64,000 nucleotides of DNA from Batillaria attramentaria (Eukaryota > Mollusca > Gastropoda > Batillariidae). A model generated the notes under the pieces. It was not told the origin of the DNA, searched no databases, and saw nothing but the letters and a program-made list of their open reading frames with translations. Location: the NCBI GenBank assembly GCA_018292915.2, contig JACVVK020000388.1, positions 35,001-99,000 on the forward strand. Reading direction: 5' to 3'. Below are positions 1 through 11,315 of this stretch, one piece after another; positions within the stretch are counted from its first letter, which is position 1; each line of letters opens with the position of its first letter. Made by a program: the position numbers and the translations under genes.

Positions 1-115
1 GCATCGCATCATCGTCAAATCTATACTCAGTATAGATCAATTTAAAATCCACCGGCTGGGGTCAGTAGGGCAGAAATATCAAGACTGCACTACGGGCGAA
101 GAAGCATCCACTTAC

Positions 116-477
116 CTGTCTCTTCTTATGAATCGTTGGTAACAGGATCGATGGTATCCCAGACGCTGTAACTCTGCTTCCCGCTGACAGGAATGACTTG
201 AATCAAGAAAAGGTTCGCGCGATTTGGGAGCTCGCACAGTCAAACAAACCCCATTGCTGCGTATACCGAAGGGTATTTGCAAATGTCTGATCTGTGAAGG
301 ACTTAACTGTGGTGTCTTTACTCCCTGCAAAGTGAACTGAACACTGCAATCTGGTACGAATACCTTCCGAAGACGCCTGAGCCAAACACGCGTCTGTCGT
401 GTTTTCGTTTCGTTTCGTTTTCGTTTTGCGGCCACTGCTATTTGAGCCAGATGATTGGTTAAAATTGCCGCGGTCAA
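116..477 (-). CDS. Probable first coding exon of an unknown gene, cut by the window edge
   Basis: An open frame of about 120 codons starts with ATG at 477 and runs to a strong splice donor (ACAG|GTAAGTGG) at 116/115, so I read it as a first coding exon whose gene continues past the left edge. The N-terminal 40 residues are basic (KRKR, RRLRK). The end holds a YHRSCYQRF motif. Similar 'YH-x-x-CY' motifs occur near the N-terminus of many uncharacterised invertebrate proteins, some linked to transposons; that comparison is from memory. No enzyme motif is visible. It could be a chance frame, but the donor and the motif argue for a real exon. Confidence 0.4.
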
Positions 478-701
478 AGACGCCCCTGCCGCAGTAACTT
501 TTTTTTAAAGACGCTGATTGGTTGAAAATTTCGCTAATTGGTCAGTGTTCATTAGGTCCGTATTCATTAACCCGACCGGACCGACACGGAAACAACACTG
601 ATTTTGCCATACACTAGCCTTGTATTATTTTTCATTATATGAAAAAATTGCTTAACTCAGGGGCTATGGAGTGCGTTTTAGACGGCCTTGGCTCACGGCC
701 T
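478..701. other. Short intergenic stretch
   Basis: AT-rich sequence with a T/A run near 500. I see no gene or clear repeat boundary. It may hold the upstream region of the minus-strand exon ending at 477. Confidence 0.3.
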
Positions 702-1613
702 AAACTTTATGAGACGGGGCAGATTTTGCTACGCGCAGCAGCAAGTTTCAGTGATACAAAACAAGACTGTGACGTTTCTCCACACAATACTTACTTTCAC
801 GCACACAGTGACGTAAACCACCTCGCCGGACGGCTTTTTACTTTGAGATAAAATGGGCAGTCATATTCTCCAGAGGTATTTTTCACGATTTTTATCCTGC
901 CGCATTTTGAGAACAGTTATCGCCGATTTGAAAAAATCGGTCGTGTCACGAATTTTTTCGAAAAAAATGTTCAAATGGCTTCATTTTCTGAAATTGAGAA
1001 GATCATCCAATTATACTGCCTGTTTTCGTAGCACAGCTCTGTAGCTCTGACAGGTTTTGTGTAAGAAAAATATTTCCGAGGTAGGGGTGGTTTGCATATA
1101 AAGCCAAATATGAAACGACTGCTTCAAATTACTCATCATTCCGGTATTTTTGTCACTTGTGCCAACTGCACATATGACATGAACTACTGCACTATTATAG
1201 CTTTAGTATTAAGAATAGCAGAGCTTTTAGATAAACAAATTTTTCACGTTTCTGCGAGAAGCGCCGGTCAAAAAAGTTCCAATTTTGCAATTTCGTAAGT
1301 ACAATCCAAGGCGCTTAAGTCCACGTTTCATCAGCTCTCTAGATCTTGCAGATTTTATGTCAAAATTAATTCAGCCACGGAAGCCACAAAAGTAACAAGG
1401 AAATCACAAGATATGTAGAAGTATCATCTGTCAGACGAGCAGCGCGAGACTGACGTCAAATGTTTGGTTCACAGGCGAAATCTGCAGGTGTCGTCACTGC
1501 TTCCGACATTTCATCAGCCCTCTGGATCTTCCAGATTTCATGTGAAAAATAATTCAGTCGGAGAAGTCACAAAGCCAACAGGGAAATCACAAGACATGAA
1601 CAAGCATCCTCAG
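702..1613 (+). mobile_element. Family A element, copy 1 (truncated at both ends)
   Basis: This segment matches the copies at 11.7, 22.1 and (reversed) 39.3 kb nearly throughout. It begins at the shared ACTTTATGAGACGGGGCAG motif and includes the block around 'CGCCGATTTGAAAAAATCGG'. It stops abruptly near 1,613 at 'CATCCTCAGACC', before the SINE and the right end found in the other copies, and it lacks the terminal palindrome. Short frames inside are present in the same place in other copies and look non-coding. Confidence 0.8.
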
Positions 1614-2694
1614 ACCTAGTCCGGGTAACCCATGAGTGATCGGGGAAGTCACATCCTGGGTCAGGGATCCAAGCGAAGAAACTTTTTGGTGGCTACATTT
1701 TTTTCGTGGTGGCTATGGCACAGGAAAACGTCAGGCTAATATAAGAAAACTGACAGCGTACCTAAGCTGTACGATGATGTTTATAGCTGAACTTGATTGA
1801 AATGTTCACGGCTTCAACCGGCCGTCTGCGGAAGTTAGAATGGGATCCCTTATGGCGCACGGCGAAAACTGAAGGGAATGAACTCATTGTTATTTCAGAG
1901 TTATCTCCCATTTGCCCTCACACCAACCCGCGCGCACTTTCCTGCGACATTTTTCACGAAAGGATACTAACACGGATACTTCCTCAATCAGTCTCAATCC
2001 GCGTTGTGATTTCTTCGTCGTGGTTGAAGGTAAGCAGTGTGTTTGAGTGTACGTCCATTTTCCCCCTTTATTTCAAAACAATATGATCTCTGTCAGTTGA
2101 GACAGAGATTGTCGTCTGAGTCTGACAAGGAAGCGTGTGAGCCTACAAGCAAAGTAACGTCGCGTACCTTTGTCTTAGCAGCCGACTATTTTAGGACATT
2201 GACTAGAGTGGTTTTAGATCTTTAAATGCTAGAACTGAAAAGCCTGCTTCAAGTTTCAAAGAAAGCCTTTACGGATACATGTCTGCAGTTACTAAATTGT
2301 ACAGACCAGGCAGGAACCAGATCTATCTATTATCTTGAAATTTCGCACTCACTCGATCACTCATACCAGTAACATACTGCTCCCGGATTGTACTTCACAA
2401 TATGTCGCTGGTGGCGTTTGTATAACTCAGAATTACTGCATTTCTTGTCTGTTGCTTCCTCAGCAACCGTGTAGAACACGTCAGCGACTTTGGCAGGCGA
2501 GATTCAATTTTCTCAAAATATGACGTTAGCGAAATATTCAGTGGTTTACTGACCGGGGATATTCTGAATAGTTTCGCAAAGTCGAAGGACGCGGTCTCGC
2601 TCCTCACATCAAACAGCAATATTTATCTACTAGTGGTTTTAAGTTTCTATAAATGTTCGTGTGAAAATCTACTTTAGATTTTCGTATCAACACG
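1614..2694. other. Unannotated stretch
   Basis: No recognisable protein homology. A frame at 1,799-2,030 ends at a good donor consensus (AAG|GTAAGC), which could be a 5' exon, but composition and length are unconvincing. 'ACACGATGGCGGC' near 2,691 looks like a start-codon context and leads into the next entry. Confidence 0.3.
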
Positions 2695-2895
2695 ATGGCG
2701 GCGCGATCATTACGTAATGGGGATAATCGTGGAATTTTGTTCAATATTCCGGGGAATGGTGCAGAAAGTGAAGATTAGAGTGTGGCAAGATTCGTAGATT
2801 TGGACGGCGGTTTTCCTGATTCCTTTGGGCATGTAGAAGAATTGGAAGAAAATGACTCTGATGATGGGAGGGAGGAGGTGATCAATCTACACTAA
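2695..2895 (+). pseudogene. Unknown acidic-protein fragment with one in-frame stop
   Basis: An ATG in good context (ACGATGGCGGC) opens a 66-codon frame to TAA at 2893. It is interrupted by a single in-frame TAG at 2776. The second half is acidic (EELEENDSDDGREE). Acidic N-termini like this are common in transposase-derived proteins, for example the piggyBac type, but no catalytic domain follows and I cannot assign a family. A later short segment (3,634-3,737) between 'TTTCAG' and 'GTAAGT' could be a second exon. The region between holds G and GT tracts. Confidence 0.25.
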
Positions 2896-3540
2896 TCAGT
2901 CGAGTTCCGGTGGTTGTGGAAGATGTGTACTGTGAAGGGAGTCCAGGAAAGTTGGAGAGGGATGAGTAGAGGCAGTACTGGGAGGCAACGGAGTAAAACT
3001 GGAGGGAGTGCTACATTAGATTCTGACTCTCACAGCAGTTTTAATAATCACATACACAGACAGTATCCATTCTACGAAGGTGAGCATGGTCCTACTGTGT
3101 TTTCCCCCTGCTGACTGTGACATGATAGACACTTTGGATATTCTTTTCCCTGGACTTTGTCATGTTATTGCAGAGCACTGAACAAACCAGTATGCTAGAC
3201 AGATAGGTGTGCATTGGTGCAGCAGGAAGTGTGTGTGTGTGGGGGGGGGGGGGGACTGAAAAGCAGGGCACACTGTGCATTTTGCTGTGGCATTGGTCTG
3301 TACATAGGTATTGCAAGTATGATCTCAGGCAGTGTACAGATAGATCTCATGTCAGACTCACCAGCAGCTATTTCAGTAAGCCTGCAGTACAAGTCAGCTG
3401 TATACCAAAGTGTTTTGTGTGTGTTTGAACAGTCTATGAAGTACATGTATCATGCAAGATCAGTACAAATGAGGACTGAAGAGAAACCATGCACACCATC
3501 ACAATTTTTTTAAAAACAATTTTTTTTTTTTTTTTTACAG

Positions 3541-3593
<53 letters not shown>

Positions 3594-4570
3594 AACATCA
3601 CTTTGATCTGCATGTATGCATTTATTTCAGGCCCAGCTCCTGCTCAAAACAACCAGCTCCTGCAAATATGTTTACAAATGTGTCATCCTCTGATATCATG
3701 TTCAACATGGCGATTATTCAAGTCAACACCAAGTGGTAAGTTTAGTTAGGTCCACTTTTGCTTTTTTGTTTTAATGTTAAAGTTAGCAACAAGCGTACCA
3801 GACAACCTCTATTGTGTCGAATTCCATGTACATGTACTACAAACTAAGAGCAAAGATTACATATTCTTAAACTGGCCTAAGTCTGTGTTTAACCGATATG
3901 AAATCCCCTCAGAAAGCAATCGCCAGTGATATCCCTGCCTACCATGGGATTTAAACCTGCTGCAGGATCTACAGACCGGGCATCTTGGACACTAAAATTC
4001 CCTCATTAAAATAATCTTTTGTTACCATAATGGTGATGTCAAAGCCGGTTGTAATAGGACAAGACCTTTTCCAGTATTGACACTAGTGAAATTCAGTCCC
4101 AAAATTCCCTCATCTAATCGGACACTTGACGCTAAATTCAAACTGCCATACCCCCGCCCCCACCTTTTTGAAATAAATTTAGTACTAAACTCTGTTTGAA
4201 ATGTTTGTAGGTGTGCTGGTTGGTTGTATGTTTGTTTGTACTGCTACATTTTCATTTTGAAGGTTATAACACTGAAGCAAAGTAGACACAGTATACTGTG
4301 AATCTGACTTGGCTAGGGCTGAAGGAACAGTGAGAATCTAAAGAATACATTTTCTGTTATCTGTAGTTTGCTAGTTGTCCAAGCACTTGTTTCACTGTTG
4401 TAACATTTGAAAGAAATAGTATTTAGTTTTGTTTTTGTTTTTACCATGATGACACATTACTGTATGGTCAGTCCTAAATCTGATCAGTTTCCATGTGCTG
4501 TCATGTTTCCAGCCTGAATGGTAAACTTTGTCCCCATTGGCCAAAATGTTTGTGTTGTAACTGATCAACA
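2896..4570. other. Repeat-rich stretch without a firm gene
   Basis: It holds a poly-G tract at about 3,240-3,254, a T run at about 3,520, a GT microsatellite at 3,541-3,591 and AT-rich sequence. The only possible exon is 3,634-3,737 (acceptor TTTCAG, donor GTAAGT), with no recognised product. Confidence 0.35.
3541..3591. repeat. (GT)n microsatellite
   Basis: About 25 uninterrupted GT units. Readings of this tract as coding are artefacts. Confidence 0.95.
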
Positions 4571-4585
4571 TGTGTCTAGAAATAA

Positions 4586-5098
4586 ATGTACAAAAGGAAA
4601 CGTTTGATAATGTGTGACCTTCCAAGTTCATTCCACAATAAGATCAGGATCTTCAACACTAACGTCAAGTCAGTCCTTTTATACGGCTCCGAAACTTGGC
4701 GCACAACCAAAACCAACAGGAACAAGCTGCAAACATTCGTCAACAGATGCCTGCGCAACATCCTAAACATCAGGTGGCCAGAAGTCATCTCAAATGAAGA
4801 CCTGTGGAACAGAACAAATCAAACACCGATCGGAGAAGACATCAAGAAGAGGAAATGGGGGTGGATTGGCCACACAATGCGCAAATCACCTTCAAACATC
4901 ACCCGGCAGGCACTGGACTGGAACCCCCATGGAAAACGAAAGGTTGGCAGACCCAGGCAGACGTGGAGGAGAAGCACGGACGCTGAAGTGAAGGCAGCCG
5001 GAATGACATGGGCCGAGCTGAAGAGGCTCTCCCAAAACCGTGTCCGTTGGAGGAGTGCTGTTGTGGCCCTTTGCTCCCGAGCGGAGCCAGAGGCATAA
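4586..5098 (+). pseudogene. C-terminal end of a non-LTR retrotransposon reverse transcriptase
   Basis: The 170-residue frame reads like the region after the reverse-transcriptase core of LINE ORF2 proteins: 'LLYGSETW', 'FVNRCLRNILNIRWPE', 'WGWIGHTMRK', 'KRKVGRPRQTWRRS'. These motifs mark the thumb and C-terminal part of LINE endonuclease/reverse-transcriptase proteins. The palm motifs and endonuclease are absent, so this is a 5'-truncated copy, the usual outcome of LINE insertion. Homology starts near 4,620; the upstream ATG is probably incidental. The 3' part runs into non-coding sequence and a GT tract at 5,197. The exact clade cannot be fixed from this piece. Confidence 0.85.
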
Positions 5099-5192
5099 GT
5101 AAGTCAAGACCTTCCAAGTGATGTCCTAATCACAAGGCTGATAAATTTCAACATACACTACCTGAACATTAAGTCTTTCGATGTTTCTCATT

Positions 5193-5196
<4 letters not shown>

Positions 5197-5251
<55 letters not shown>
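5197..5251. repeat. (GT)n microsatellite
   Basis: Pure GT run of about 27 units shortly after the LINE 3' region, possibly grown from its tail. Confidence 0.95.
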
Positions 5252-5254
<3 letters not shown>

Positions 5255-6240
5255 ATTAAACAGTACAAGTAATACTAAAATATGAATAAATACGGTTGGT
5301 GTGCCCATGTATGCATTTTTGTTTGCAGTACAACAGACCTAGTTGTATATGAATTAAAATATACAATGTGTACTATCTGCCAAACATTAAAAAAAAGTCT
5401 TAAATGAAATCGGACAACCTTCGCCCGTCAGGAATCTGATGTCTGACCATTCGCTGTGTCTGGTCTGACTAACTCAAAGGACAACCAATAGCCTAATTTA
5501 CAAAGATCCTCATCCACTCACCAAGCATGTTTCGACTGTCTTATCAGCAGTCCCAAGCACAGACATGAATGCTTTTTAGAAACATACAACAGAGGGAAAA
5601 CCAAAGATCATCAATACAATTTTATTGATCATCTTCAGCAAACTGGATCATTTCGCTCCAAAGGAAAAAACATTTGAAAACAAGTGCCCACATACAAACG
5701 TGATGCGCATGGTGCCATTGACGTCAAGAGTCTGACAATGCGAAGTGGCAACATTTTCAGTTTGAACCATGTTGCTGTTTTCCCCGCTGCTCACGCTGCC
5801 AAACATGTAATGCTCTTGGTACATTACTAGGACAAAAAAGATGAGAGTCTTGATTTGTATAGGATGGACTTAAATCATCTGTTCAGATTCAACGTTTTCC
5901 ATTATTAATTACTGTTTTGCGTTTGATTATGCATGCTAGTTTACACCGACCTTGTCCCTGGAAAGCAAAACTGCACGTACAATTTAACACACTGGATTAT
6001 GTGACGGTGATTTTGTAAAGTTTAAAAAGTACAGCAGCTGTGTAACAGTGCTTGCCGTATTTTACCCTCCGCCCCCTTTTTTCCTTGTATTCTTTCTCCT
6101 CACTACCATCCTTCCACGTGAATATGCTTGTCGGCTCACAGTCTAGATCTAGAGAGACATAAGTGACATAAACTGACACTCACACATCAGTGATCACATC
6201 AAATCAGTGGTAATCAGAAATTTTGTTCAGACATCAAAGA
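5252..6240. other. AT-rich intergenic stretch
   Basis: No frame with recognisable homology on either strand and no clear repeat structure. Confidence 0.4.
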
Positions 6241-6808
6241 AAAATCTCGTGTGTTTGTGTAGATCTTTCTGCTATGCGGTTGGGAGGAATCAGCATGCCG
6301 GCCTGTCAGATTCGAGGGATCTTGAACTGACTTACGTTTTAGTTGAAAGATCTTTTCGCTGAGTTAGTGAATTTTTTGATTAAGAAAAGCTTGTAGAAAG
6401 CAGTACAGGACCTGTGAGATTTTTCAGCCAACTGTTTTTGAGACTGACAAATAGATATTACACCAATTCCTGTTATTCTGTCAGCTTTTGTCTAATCTGC
6501 CCACCTTTAGAAATCTCCGACTTTTCCCGCGGTTTTCTATTCAGGCACGCATGCGCCGACACCTTGCAAATGGCTGCCAAGCAGACGAACCTCAGCTCGC
6601 AGTGTTAGAGTTGGGCATTTTCCACTCAGACAATCATGCACGGTAGCTTGTAAGGCCGAAGTGTATATTTTCATGGAGCGTTATTCAGGGTCACTTGTAT
6701 CCTATCATTATTTAAATATTGGTCCAGCCACCACAGAGATATTAATGTGTTAAATTTTTTTCTACGCTAGGATCCATGACTCTCGATTTCAGGAGAGAGG
6801 AGACCATG
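6241..6808 (+). repeat. Dispersed repeat family C, copy 1
   Basis: Highly similar over about 560 bp to 10,341-10,904 in the same orientation. Both start at 'AAAATCTCGTGTGTTTGTGT' and end around 'CCATGACT/CCATGCCT'. Shared landmarks include 'TCAGGCACGCATGCGC', 'TTGCAAATGGCTGCCAAG' and 'TTTCATGGAGCGTTATTCAG'. No terminal inverted repeat or protein frame is evident. Confidence 0.8.
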
Positions 6809-6844
6809 ACTACAACCAATGTAGCCAATTTTTTTTCTCCCTTA

Positions 6845-7281
6845 AGGCCGTTCTTAACCGGGCGAATCACCAGTCCGACGAACTTGTTCGGCGAACTGTG
6901 TATTGCATACGAACAGGGCGAGCGCGCACACGTACGTAGTTCCAGAGGTTCGGCCGAACTAGTTCTCTTTCTTAACCAACCGTTAACGATATGCATACGT
7001 CATCGCCCGAACAAGGCAGAAGTTGAGACAATCGTAAACAACTTTGTTCATGCGCACAACAGCTCCCCCCGAGCAACCAATCAGAGCACAGGGTCGGCCA
7101 AAGGATCGCGAGGGTTCCCACGACACGCTGTGCAGACCTCAAACCTAGTTCGGCGTACCTTTCGAACCAGGGTTTGCGAAGAAGTGTTCGGTCGGTTAAA
7201 AAACAACGTGCGCGAATCTAGTTCGCCGTACTCTTCGAACCTAGTTCGCGAACCAAAAGTTCGCCAGGTTAAGAACGGCCT
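6845..7281. mobile_element. MITE with 22-bp TIRs and TTA target duplication (PIF/Harbinger-like)
   Basis: The ends are inverted repeats: AGGCCGTTCTTAACC-G-GGCGAA on the left and its complement with one mismatch on the right. The element is flanked by TTA at 6,842-6,844 and 7,282-7,284. Three-base TTA/TAA duplications are typical of PIF/Harbinger elements and their MITEs. The interior is full of short GTTCG/CGAAC palindromic pieces. A 169-codon open frame crosses the element by chance and shows no homology. Confidence 0.75.
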
Positions 7282-7326
7282 TTAAACACGTGGAGACGAG
7301 AAGCTGGGGTGGAAAAGGGAGGTTAG

Positions 7327-7620
7327 GTCAGTTGTGTACGTGATAATGTTCGTGTCTGGCAGCATGCGAGTTTGACAATGAGGCCAAGAGGATACGCGGG
7401 GGTGGGGGATTCTGTCATTGTGGCGGTTGGTAATATGTACATGCTTCGAATTCGCTTACCCGTAGTGGTCAGTTGTGTACGTGATAATCTTCGTGTCTGG
7501 CAGCATGCGAGTTTAACAATGAGGCCAAGAGGAAACGCGGGGGTGGGGGGTTCCCCTTATTCTGTCATTGTGGCGGGTGGTAATATGTACATGCTACGAA
7601 TTCGACTTACCCGTAGTCAG
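7327..7620 (+). repeat. Two-copy tandem duplication, about 142-150 bp per unit
   Basis: 'GTCAGTTGTGTACGTGATAA' starts both units, and 'GGTAATATGTACATGCT' and 'CTTACCCGTAGT' close them. The second unit has a small insertion. Non-coding. Confidence 0.85.
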
Positions 7621-8270
7621 CAAACAAAAAATTGTTTGACTTAAGCGTGTTTCGACTTAGCTACGTATTCTTCAAATTTCGACTTATCCAAAGTAAAATT
7701 AGTCTTACAAAGAAAGGGTTCTGCCGGGGATTATTATTATTTTTTATTTATTTATTTATTTATTTATTTTTTGACTTAGCCGAATTTCGACATATCCGTG
7801 TTCGAGTTACGCGAGCGGGGGTGTATTTCAAATTTGTGTCCTCAATATGTTTTACGACTAAACCGTACTTAATTCAGTTATGCCGAAAATAATACAGCCA
7901 ATCCGTACTAACTGGCATGTATGTTTATAAAGATGAGCTACCATCATTTAGCAGTTTGAAGTTGAAGCTGTGATGCAGTGAACTACACAATGGTCATGCA
8001 ATTTGCTCTGCGTTTTTTCTTGTCAGTTGCAATTCCATGCGTTGGTATGACTGAGCCTAGTAAGAGTATGAATACCGTTGGTTTTTTTTTTTGGGTTTTT
8101 GTGTTGTTGTTTTTTGTTGTTGTTGTTGTTTGGTTTTGTTTTTCTAGTGAACTCTCGTAAAAGTGAAGGCCGCATGTAAGTCTTTTCTAGTTGTTCTAGT
8201 TGAAAACGCTAAAACTCCAAACAGAAAACAAAAAGAAGCATGCTTTAAGTTTGAAAAAAAATTCTGAAAT
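7621..8270. other. Low-complexity stretch
   Basis: TTTA repeats near 7,740-7,770 and T/G-rich sequence at 8,078-8,150. No gene seen. Confidence 0.4.
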
Positions 8271-8475
8271 ATGCTGTCAGCAGGAGTTATCCAGCGAGGC
8301 ACAAAACTTCTGTCATTTTGCAGGTGGTCATTTATCATCCATGGAGGAGTTGATGGCTTCTCCAGAATGATAGTATACCTGAGGGCCAGCGACAACAACA
8401 GAGTCCTCGGTCTTTTCCAGGAGGCACAGGAAAAGCACGGACTTCCAACCAGAGTGCGGGTAGATAGAGGTGTGG
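8271..8475 (+). pseudogene. Integrase-core fragment (retroviral-type DDE fold)
   Basis: The frame contains '[20 protein letters not shown]' and then '[20 protein letters not shown]'. This is the spacing of an rve-type integrase core around the second catalytic aspartate (VRVDRG), as seen in many uncharacterised animal transposon proteins. Upstream and downstream parts are missing, and a small deletion follows 'DNNRV'. It is a dead fragment. It lies directly against a BEL-type C-terminal fragment, and I am not certain the two came from one element. Confidence 0.6.
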
Positions 8476-8479
8476 ACCC

Positions 8480-8956
8480 TTGACTGTCGAGAACCTGGAA
8501 AGGGCAGACGGTCCCCTTCCCTTGACCCCCAGCCACACACTGACTTTGAAGTCTGGTATAGTTATGCCTCCTCCACCTGGAAGGTTTGACAGGGAAGATT
8601 TGTACCTGAAAAAAAGATGGAGACGTGTACAGGTCTTGGCGAACTTGTTCTGGACCAGGTGGAAGAAAGAGTACTTGCAAACGTTGCAGACCAGAAGCAC
8701 TTGGCAGCAGCCTCAGCGCAACCTCTGCGTCGGTGACATTGTCCTTTTGCAGGATGACGGGACTTGTCGTACTGACTGGAGGACAGCCAAGGTCGTGGAG
8801 ACTTACCCCGGTGATGATGGACTTGTCAGGAAGGTGCGACTACTGATGGCAACGTCGCAGCTCGACAAACAAGGCAAGCCCTTGCAGCAGAGGACCTACC
8901 TGGAGAGACCGGTTTACAAGCTTGTCGTTCTTCTTCCAAGCAGGACTTTGATGTGA
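8480..8956 (+). pseudogene. BEL/Pao retrotransposon polyprotein C-terminus (DUF5641-like)
   Basis: About 158 codons match the conserved tail of BEL/Pao pol, after the integrase: 'RRVQVLANLFWTRWKKEYL', then 'RNLCVGDIVLLQDDG' and 'GDDGLVRKVRL'. This region, annotated DUF5641 in databases, lies C-terminal to the integrase core. The fragment is open to its stop at about 8,954 but has no start, catalytic domains or visible LTRs. It is an old truncated copy. The N-terminal 20 residues may not be genuine. Confidence 0.8.
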
Positions 8957-9619
8957 TCTTAAACGATGCTCGAACTTGATATGAATGTGACGTGCAGCAA
9001 TTCTAATGAGCAAGTGTAGTTAACGTTCGAATTTTTAATGTCTAATTTTATTGTTTTAATGTCCAGTGGTTTTATTGAATCATACAGATGATTGGGTGGG
9101 AGTGTTGCTGTCGCAAGCGTGATTCACGCCTTTCACGCGTGATTCACGATGTACTCACGCCTTTTTACCCGAGGTCGTAGGAAGCGTGACCCTCCGCGTG
9201 ATAATGTAGTCCTTTATCCCCTCGTTCGGCTATTGCTAATTATCTTATATGATCATTTTAATTGATGATAATCTCATGTTTCAAGGGTAATTTTGTGCAT
9301 GTGCATTAGATGACTAAGGTAGCTTTGACGTGACCTTCCAGAAAAAAAAAACCCGGCTTAAGTGTAAAATTTTCATTTTCTTGTTTTTTGAAGCCATCTT
9401 AATTTTTTTTTTTTTTTTTTTTTTTTGGGGGGGGGGGGGGGGGGCTGTAAGTATACTTTTATAATCTCGATGTACATCTGTGATTTAAGTCATGGCTGTA
9501 TACTTTGCAGTTTTTACTAGTACTGAGGAATAAAGGAAAGGAATAAACGACTTCAATCTCCGTCATACACTGGCGAGCGAGAGAGGCAGCGACATTAAAG
9601 TTTCCACAAAAAAAAAAAA
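8957..9619. other. Stretch without genes; T and G homopolymers
   Basis: It contains 'TCACGCCTTTCACGCGTGA', an inverted-repeat-rich patch at about 9,118-9,160, and a long T run followed by a G run at about 9,400-9,444. No coding signal. Confidence 0.4.
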
Positions 9620-10216
9620 TGCTTGCATGGACTTGACCTAGACTAAAGGTCACTGAACACAGGTATATCTGTAAAGCTGCTGCCAATGTCAATCATCACA
9701 CATAGTTTTAGGCCTCTGATCCTTCTAGGTTCTCGAGAAAATGTAAATGTAAAATTTCCCAACAGACTGTTTTAATGACCTTGACCTTGAGTCAAGGTCA
9801 TTTAAGATGGTATGACTGTGTGCATAGGTCTTATCACTGTCTATCAGAACGCCAGGTTTGGCACCTCTGTTGTTTGTTGTTTCTGAGAAAAATGCCAATG
9901 TTAAAGTTTCACAGAGATAGCTTGTATGGCCTTGACCTTGACACAAGGCCATTGGCTACATGTATATATATCTGTAAAGTTCCTATCAATGTCTATCATC
10001 ATGCAAAGTTTTCAATCTCTGGTATTTGTAGATTACGAGAAAAATGCCAATGTAAATTTTCAAACAGAGAGCTTTAGTGACCTTGACCTTGTGTCAAGGT
10101 CATTCAAAATGATATGTTTGAAAGGTCTTGTAGTTGTCTATCAGCATGCCAAGTTTGGTGCCTCTGCTGTTTGTAGATTCTGAGAAAATGACAACGTTTA
10201 AAGTTTTCTGCACACA

Positions 10217-10219
<3 letters not shown>
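9620..10219 (+). repeat. Tandem array of about 150-bp units with TGACCTTGACC
   Basis: Four units start around 9,634, 9,779, 9,930 and 10,079. Each has a 'CCTTGACC...AAGGTCA' inverted pair, then 'GTCTATCA-CATGC', 'GCCAAGTTTGG' and 'GAGAAAAATGCCAA'. The array ends in a CA tract and a hairpin ('CTCCCATTGTTACACATGGG'). A related diverged array is at 16.6-17.05 kb. Confidence 0.8.
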
Positions 10220-10267
<48 letters not shown>

Positions 10268-10278
10268 ACACACACACG
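10220..10278. repeat. (CA)n microsatellite
   Basis: Nearly pure CA run between the 150-bp array and a short hairpin-containing end. Confidence 0.95.
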
Positions 10279-10340
10279 CACGCACACAACAGACGACGGC
10301 GGGTTAATACATAGACTCCCATTGTTACACATGGGAGCCC

Positions 10341-10904
10341 AAAATCTCGTGTGTTTGTGTAGATCTTTTCTGCCATGCGGTTGGCAGGGAACAGCATGCC
10401 GGCCTGTCAGATTCAACGGATCTTGAAATGAATTACGTTTAGATGAAAACTTCTTTTCGCTGAGTGATTTTTCTGACTAAGAAAAGCTTGTAGAAAAGCA
10501 GTAGAGGACCCTGTGAGATTTTTTCAGCCAACTGTTTTTGAGACTGACGAAGAGATATTACGCCAGTTCCTGTTATTTCTGTCAGCTTTTGTCAGATCTG
10601 CCCACCTTTGGAATCTCCCACTTTTCCCGCTGGTTTCTATTCAGGCACGCATGCGCTGACACCTTGCAAATGGCTGCCAAGCAGACGATCGTCAGCTCGC
10701 AGTGTTAGAGTTGGGCATTTTCCACTGAGACACGCACGCACGGTATCTTGTAAAGCTAAAGTGTATATTTTCATGGAGCGTTATTCAGCGTCACTTGTGT
10801 CCTATCATTATATAAATATTGGTCCAGCCACCATAGAGATATTAATGTGTTGTACTTTTTTCCTACGGGTGGAGCCATGCCCCTCGATTAGAGGGGAAAC
10901 CATG
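10341..10904 (+). repeat. Dispersed repeat family C, copy 2
   Basis: Direct copy of 6,241-6,808 with scattered substitutions and small indels. It directly abuts the array and hairpin that end at about 10,340. Confidence 0.8.
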
Positions 10905-11315
10905 CCTATCTTTTGACATACATTGTCTTCATTGCCAAAAGGGCTCCTGGCTGATTCTATTTGCTGGAATTACAAAATTTGCCCAACCTTTCCAGTTTGG
11001 CACCCGACGGATATCTGAAGAGACGTGATGGACCTTCCCAAATCTGCAACAACAAACAAAATCTCATACATGATTCAAGTCAGGGTGGTGCATGACCGTA
11101 AGAAGGAGTGTCGCTCTGACTAAGACATGGAAAGCGCACATATACACACGGTGACAGACAAGCGCACGTCTAAGAGAGAGAGAGGGAGAGAGAGGGTGTT
11201 TCTCTTCTCCGATACCAGTACGCAATCGCAATCGTCTGTCACCTGTCAGTCAGGCGGGAAGTAACTCTGTCAAAGGATGAACGACTTTGTTAGAAGAATT
11301 TCCTTCACCCATCTT
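10905..11315. other. Short spacer
   Basis: No frame or repeat recognised apart from a GA-rich patch at about 11,176-11,196. Confidence 0.35.

Noticed and set aside
6776..7285. 169-codon open frame
   Set aside because: It spans the Harbinger-like MITE including both TIRs and shows no domain; the opening is by chance.
8144..8700. Minus-strand frames of 121-178 codons
   Set aside because: Antisense to the BEL and integrase fragments, which have clear homology on the plus strand.
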